The position numbers were made by a program, and so were the translations under genes. 64,000 nucleotides of DNA from Paracoccaceae bacterium (GTDB taxonomy: Bacteria > Pseudomonadota > Alphaproteobacteria > Rhodobacterales > Rhodobacteraceae). This document shows, one piece after another, positions 60,111-64,000 of the stretch (positions are counted from its first letter, which is position 1; each line of letters begins with the position of its first letter). Below the pieces are notes generated by a model. The model saw only the letters and a list, made by a program, of their open reading frames with translations. It was not told the DNA's origin and did no database searches. The stretch covers positions 1 to 64,000 of the forward strand of contig JAJEBG010000019.1 of the NCBI GenBank assembly GCA_022824005.1, given 5' to 3'.

Positions 60111-60821
60111 GTGATTGAAGGCGACACTCTATCGGCGCTTCATGCCGCGACCGCCTCGGTCTTATGCGGTATGGGTCTTGACAATTGCCAAGCGGTAGGG
60201 GCGACGTTGAGCAAAGTCGCCCAAATTATCTTTGCCGATATCATCCTCTCAGGTGACAATGCATTGGTCATCGCCATGGCCGCGGCGGGACTTCCCGCGG
60301 GTCAGCGCCGGATCGCCATCGTTTGTGGCCTTGCCTTGGCAGCCCTTATGCGAATCGTTTTTGCCATTATCGCGTCAATACTGCTCAAGATTCCAGGTAT
60401 CCTACTTCTTGGAGGTCTACTTCTGGCGTGGGTTTGCGTGCGTTTCTATAAAGATTTACGAGAATTTAACCGTCATCAAGATTCCCAATCCGAAAATACA
60501 GTGAAAGCGGAAACGGCCGATGGTGATACCCGTGCGTTGTTGTTTCGTGCTCTCGCGACGATTACGCTGGCCGATGTGTCGATGTCACTCGACAATGTCA
60601 TCGCCGTGGCCGCGATCGCCCGCGAAGATACCGTGATGTTGGTGATGGGCCTCGCTCTGGCCATACTCTTAATGGCGTTCTGCGCCACCATCATCATGAA
60701 AATTCTCACTCGATTTCCATTGCTATCGTGGGCTGGCCTCATCTTTCTTTGCTATTTGACATTGATTTTGCTATTTGATGGAGTCATGGATGTCGCTAGA
60801 CTTATGGGAGTGATGGTCTAA
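60111..60821 (+). CDS. TerC-family integral membrane protein (YjbE-like)
   Basis: ADIILSGDNALVIAMAAAGLP; ADVSMSLDNVIAVAAIA. Confidence 0.88.
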   Translation: MIEGDTLSALHAATASVLCGMGLDNCQAVGATLSKVAQIIFADIILSGDNALVIAMAAAGLPAGQRRIAIVCGLALAALMRIVFAIIASILLKIPGILLLGGLLLAWVCVRFYKDLREFNRHQDSQSENTVKAETADGDTRALLFRALATITLADVSMSLDNVIAVAAIAREDTVMLVMGLALAILLMAFCATIIMKILTRFPLLSWAGLIFLCYLTLILLFDGVMDVARLMGVMV

Positions 60822-60964
60822 ACGGCGACATAATGATGGGAGAAATGCATCCGGGAGAGACACTCTCGTTTGTTTGGATCACGCGATGACAGGATTTCTT
60901 TCGCTTTCAACGACGCGTGATGATAAAGACAAGAAAGCGTATAGGATAAATTAGGAGGTAAACC

Positions 60965-62059
60965 ATGTTTAACACATTTAAATTGGCCGCGATCTCAATG
61001 ATGGTGGCGTCGTTTGCTTTTGCCGTCGCACAGGCCGAGACGGTATTAAGGATTCAATCTGCGACACCGGCCACCGCTGACGAACACCTGATGCTTGAAC
61101 AATTTGCCCAAGATGTGGCCGATTTGACCAATGGCGAAGTGCAATTCGAAGTGCTGCCCGCCGGTGCGGTCGTGGGTGTGGGTGATATTATCGACGCCGT
61201 TGATTCAGGTCTCGTTGATGGTGGTTTTGCTTGGACGCATTATTGGTCCGGAAAACATCCAGCCGCTATGCTGTTTGGCTCGCCCGTCGCTGGCGCTGGC
61301 CTCGGAATTGACAATATCGCGTTCCTATCGTGGTTTCTCTATGGTGGCGGAAGCCAACTCTATGACCAGTTATGGGATGAAATGGGTGTCAATGTGAAAG
61401 GCTTTATGCTTCAGCCGGTAGGGCCCGAAGCTCTCGGTTGGTTCAGCGAGCCGATCAACTCAATGGACGATTTCCGCAAATACCGCTTCCGCACACCTCC
61501 AGGTATCCCGGGCCAGACCTATAAGGATATCGGTGTCGCCTCGGTGGCGATGGGCGGCGGTGATATTCTGCCGGCCCTTGAGCAAGGGACGATTGACGCG
61601 GCTGAATGGTGCTGCCCAAAACCAGACAGTATTTTTGGCTTTCAAAAGGTCTTGAAACATTACTATCTGCAAGGACTTCATCAAGTTGTCGTTAATGCTG
61701 ACCTCTACCTTAATGGAGATGTCTACGACAAACTGACAGATCACCAGAAGAAATCCATAGAAGTCGCGGCCAACGCGTCGTTGATTAAGTCCTTGGGTTA
61801 CCGAATCTATGAGAACGGTAAAGCGTTGAAAGACCTGACCGAAAACCATGGAGTTCAGCTTCACGATACGCCAGCAGACTACTTTCCCGCGTACATGAAT
61901 GCGGCCAAGGCGACACTGCAGAAAAACGCTGCCGAAAATGAGTTTTTCTCGAAGGTTTGGAACAGCCAGCGTGAATTTGCAGAGATTGCTGTCCCGTTTT
62001 GGGCAGGTGCACAAACGTCGAATGCGGGTCTCGGTAAAGCATTTGCTGATGCTCAGTAA
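60965..62059 (+). CDS. dctP: TRAP transporter substrate-binding protein DctP
   Basis: Signal peptide; ALEQGTIDAAEWCCPKPDSIFGFQKVLKHYYLQGLHQ. Confidence 0.88.
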   Translation: MFNTFKLAAISMMVASFAFAVAQAETVLRIQSATPATADEHLMLEQFAQDVADLTNGEVQFEVLPAGAVVGVGDIIDAVDSGLVDGGFAWTHYWSGKHPAAMLFGSPVAGAGLGIDNIAFLSWFLYGGGSQLYDQLWDEMGVNVKGFMLQPVGPEALGWFSEPINSMDDFRKYRFRTPPGIPGQTYKDIGVASVAMGGGDILPALEQGTIDAAEWCCPKPDSIFGFQKVLKHYYLQGLHQVVVNADLYLNGDVYDKLTDHQKKSIEVAANASLIKSLGYRIYENGKALKDLTENHGVQLHDTPADYFPAYMNAAKATLQKNAAENEFFSKVWNSQREFAEIAVPFWAGAQTSNAGLGKAFADAQ

Positions 62060-62100
62060 TCAACCTGTATCTGGTTGATTGACTAGCCAAATAACGCAAA

Positions 62101-62133
62101 CGCCGCTGGCGGGGTTGACCCTCGCCGGTGGCG
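62101..62133 (+). other. intergenic hairpin between dctP and dctQM
   Basis: CGCCGCTGGCGGGG-TTGA-CCCTCGCCGGTGGCG imperfect stem with G-U pairs and one bulge. Confidence 0.5.
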
Positions 62134-62148
62134 GCAAGGTATTTGCGG

Positions 62149-64000
62149 ATGGCAGTACAAGAAATTCCTGACAATTTGGATGTCACTGACGAGCTGATTG
62201 CCGAAAGACGCTCCATGCGTCCTGGTGAAACACCCGAGGACATGGTCCCTTGGCAGCGCACCACCATCAAAATCATTGACAACGTCAATCTTTGGATTGG
62301 CCGCGTCACTTGCTTTCTCCTTTTGCCGGTGATCTTGGCAATGGTGTATGAGGTGGTGGCGCGCAAACTTTTCGTGGCCCCGACTCTTTGGGCCTACGAT
62401 GTCAGCCGAATGTTTGCGGGGGCCTTGTTTATGCTTGGTGCGGGATACGCGCTCATGCAAGGTGTGCACATTCGCGCCGATTTTCTCTATCGAACGTGGA
62501 GTCGAAAGGTACAAGCGACGACCGACAGCTTGCTCTACCTCGCCTTCTATTTCCCCGCGATGCTGTTCTTTTTCTGGATATCCCTAGACTTTACGATCGG
62601 CGCTTGGGTCAATTGGGAGCGCACGATGGACAGCACCATGATGGCCCCCCTCGCGCCGGCCCGCACCGCTATGCCCGCCGGGGCTCTCTTTCTCATTTTA
62701 CAGGGTTTTGCCGAATTGTTGCGAGCCTTCCACGATATGGGGAGTCATCGGGCCAGGATTATGGTTCGCATCCTCCCCGTTTATTTCATTGTGTTGCTAG
62801 GCATTTTTGTCAGTGCGATCTTTCCGGGTCTGCTGCCATTGGGAGATGTGTGGGGACAATTCGTGAGTGTTATCGGTGCCGACAGGGTGCAGCCAGAAGT
62901 CATTGGTATCTTTATGATCGCCGTGATGCTTTTCGCCATCTTTGTTGGATTTCCAATTTCTTTCACCCTCATTTTTCTAGGCTTTGTCTTTGGGGCGTGG
63001 GGATTTGGTGCCAAACTCGTCTTTTATCTACAAACCTTTCAGTTCAACTCGGTCATGCTAGAGCAAACCCTAGCGGCTGTCCCACTCTTCGTCTTCATGG
63101 GGATTCTGATGGAGCAAGCGGGGCTTATGGAACGTCTGTTTCAGTCGGTTCAATTGATGTTGTCGCGAACCCGAGGTGCTCTTTATATGGCGGTGTTGTT
63201 TGTGTCGACCATCTTTGCGGCGGCGACCGGTATTGTCGGGGCGTCGGTGACCATCCTCGGAATCATGGCGTCAAAGACGATGGACCGTGCTGGGTATGAC
63301 ACGCGGCTCGCCGCTGGAACCATCACGGCCGGTGGCACATTGGGGATTCTCATTCCGCCATCAATCATGTTGGTGGTGATGGGACCGGTTTTAGAGGTGC
63401 CGGTGACAGATCTCTTTGCCGCGGCCATTATACCAGGCATCATGCTGGCCGTTATTTATGCCGGATACGCGCTGATCCGATGCCGATTGAATCCGTCGCT
63501 CGGCCCCATCCTACCCATTGAAGAACAGCCGCAAACCTCGCCGTACTACTGGCTTGAATCGATATTGGTGATCGTTTCGCTGATCACGCTTTTTGGCCTT
63601 TTCATTATGGCACTCTCGGGATCATTAAACGGTTTATTTCCACTCTCCTTTGTGATTTTGCCCTTGGGTTGGGCGGCTCTCATGTATGGCGCGGCTCGTT
63701 GGGTCCGGCGGGCGAAGCCGGCTGGATTTTATTTTTCTGATCTGTGGTTGGAATTCTTTATCGGATTGGTGCCACCGGCCGCTTTGGTGGCGTTCGCCTT
63801 GGGCTCGATTTTGTTCGGTTGGGCCACACCTACCGAGGGCGCGGCTTGTGGGGCTTTCGGCGCGGTCTTGCTTTCAATGTTCTACCGACGATTGAACTGG
63901 CAACGATTCTTTGACGCGTTGATCAAAACATTGGAAATCACCGTTCTGATCCTCTTTTTAGTGGCCGCTTCAAACTTCTTTGGTGCCGTGTTCTCAAGGT
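62149..64000 (+). CDS. fused TRAP transporter permease DctQM (3' partial, runs off window)
   Basis: Open frame read from ATG 62149 to window end: MAVQEIPDNLDVTDELIAERRSM...DctQ-like then GIMASKTMDRAGYDTRLAAGTITAGGTLGILIPPSIMLVVMGPV (DctM); missing from ORF track because it has no stop in the window. Confidence 0.88.
   Translation, partial: MAVQEIPDNLDVTDELIAERRSMRPGETPEDMVPWQRTTIKIIDNVNLWIGRVTCFLLLPVILAMVYEVVARKLFVAPTLWAYDVSRMFAGALFMLGAGYALMQGVHIRADFLYRTWSRKVQATTDSLLYLAFYFPAMLFFFWISLDFTIGAWVNWERTMDSTMMAPLAPARTAMPAGALFLILQGFAELLRAFHDMGSHRARIMVRILPVYFIVLLGIFVSAIFPGLLPLGDVWGQFVSVIGADRVQPEVIGIFMIAVMLFAIFVGFPISFTLIFLGFVFGAWGFGAKLVFYLQTFQFNSVMLEQTLAAVPLFVFMGILMEQAGLMERLFQSVQLMLSRTRGALYMAVLFVSTIFAAATGIVGASVTILGIMASKTMDRAGYDTRLAAGTITAGGTLGILIPPSIMLVVMGPVLEVPVTDLFAAAIIPGIMLAVIYAGYALIRCRLNPSLGPILPIEEQPQTSPYYWLESILVIVSLITLFGLFIMALSGSLNGLFPLSFVILPLGWAALMYGAARWVRRAKPAGFYFSDLWLEFFIGLVPPAALVAFALGSILFGWATPTEGAACGAFGAVLLSMFYRRLNWQRFFDALIKTLEITVLILFLVAASNFFGAVFSR

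Noticed and set aside
62388-63299. 303-aa plus-strand ORF
   Set aside because: Out-of-frame shadow of the fused DctQM gene; low-complexity Cys/Arg/Gly-rich composition and no family features.
1-64000. CRISPR arrays, tRNA or rRNA genes
   Set aside because: No regularly spaced repeats beyond the 2-copy 20-bp repeat, and no cloverleaf or TPsiC-like GGTTCGAATCC segment or rRNA signature was noticed; a tRNAscan/Infernal run would be decisive.

Overview
This window looks like the replication-origin-proximal region of an alphaproteobacterial chromosome; lineage is inferred from gene order and protein similarity only. Left edge (1-7.6 kb): part of a conjugative or integrative element with a Dot/Icm (I-type, T4BSS) module, IcmD-like / IcmJ-like / unknown 484-aa / IcmB-like, plus a Myb-like zinc-ribbon protein and a CHC2/TOPRIM primase. 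Next: an oppABCDF peptide transporter and a GC-rich, IS5-type composite island (13519-17064). The island carries an XRE-ImmA/IrrE regulator-protease, a PIN-domain protein and two small ORFs, and sits exactly on the stop codon of a phosphopantetheinyl transferase gene. At 19-23.7 kb is a squalene-synthase / MpaB-type oxygenase / RND-MMPL exporter operon with a tandem CTAG-rich repeat over its ribosome-binding site. Then housekeeping genes: enoyl-CoA hydratase, CoA-binding protein, aminotransferase, methionine aminopeptidase, a sulfite-reduction cluster, parB-parA-rsmG-mnmG, and two perfect parS sites. A 17.6 kb accessory block (polyol ABC transport and catabolism, DUF4325 STAS-like protein, GT25, sugar isomerase-like/Gfo-Idh pair, di-heme peroxidase, TRAP transporter) separates mnmG from mnmE. 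Finally mnmE-rho-hemJ, a candidate oriC (about 56.3-56.64 kb), maf-aroE-coaE-dnaQ, secB, TerC and a second TRAP system with a fused DctQM running off the right edge. No tRNA, rRNA or CRISPR array was recognised. All family calls come from reading motifs by eye; no database search was run.
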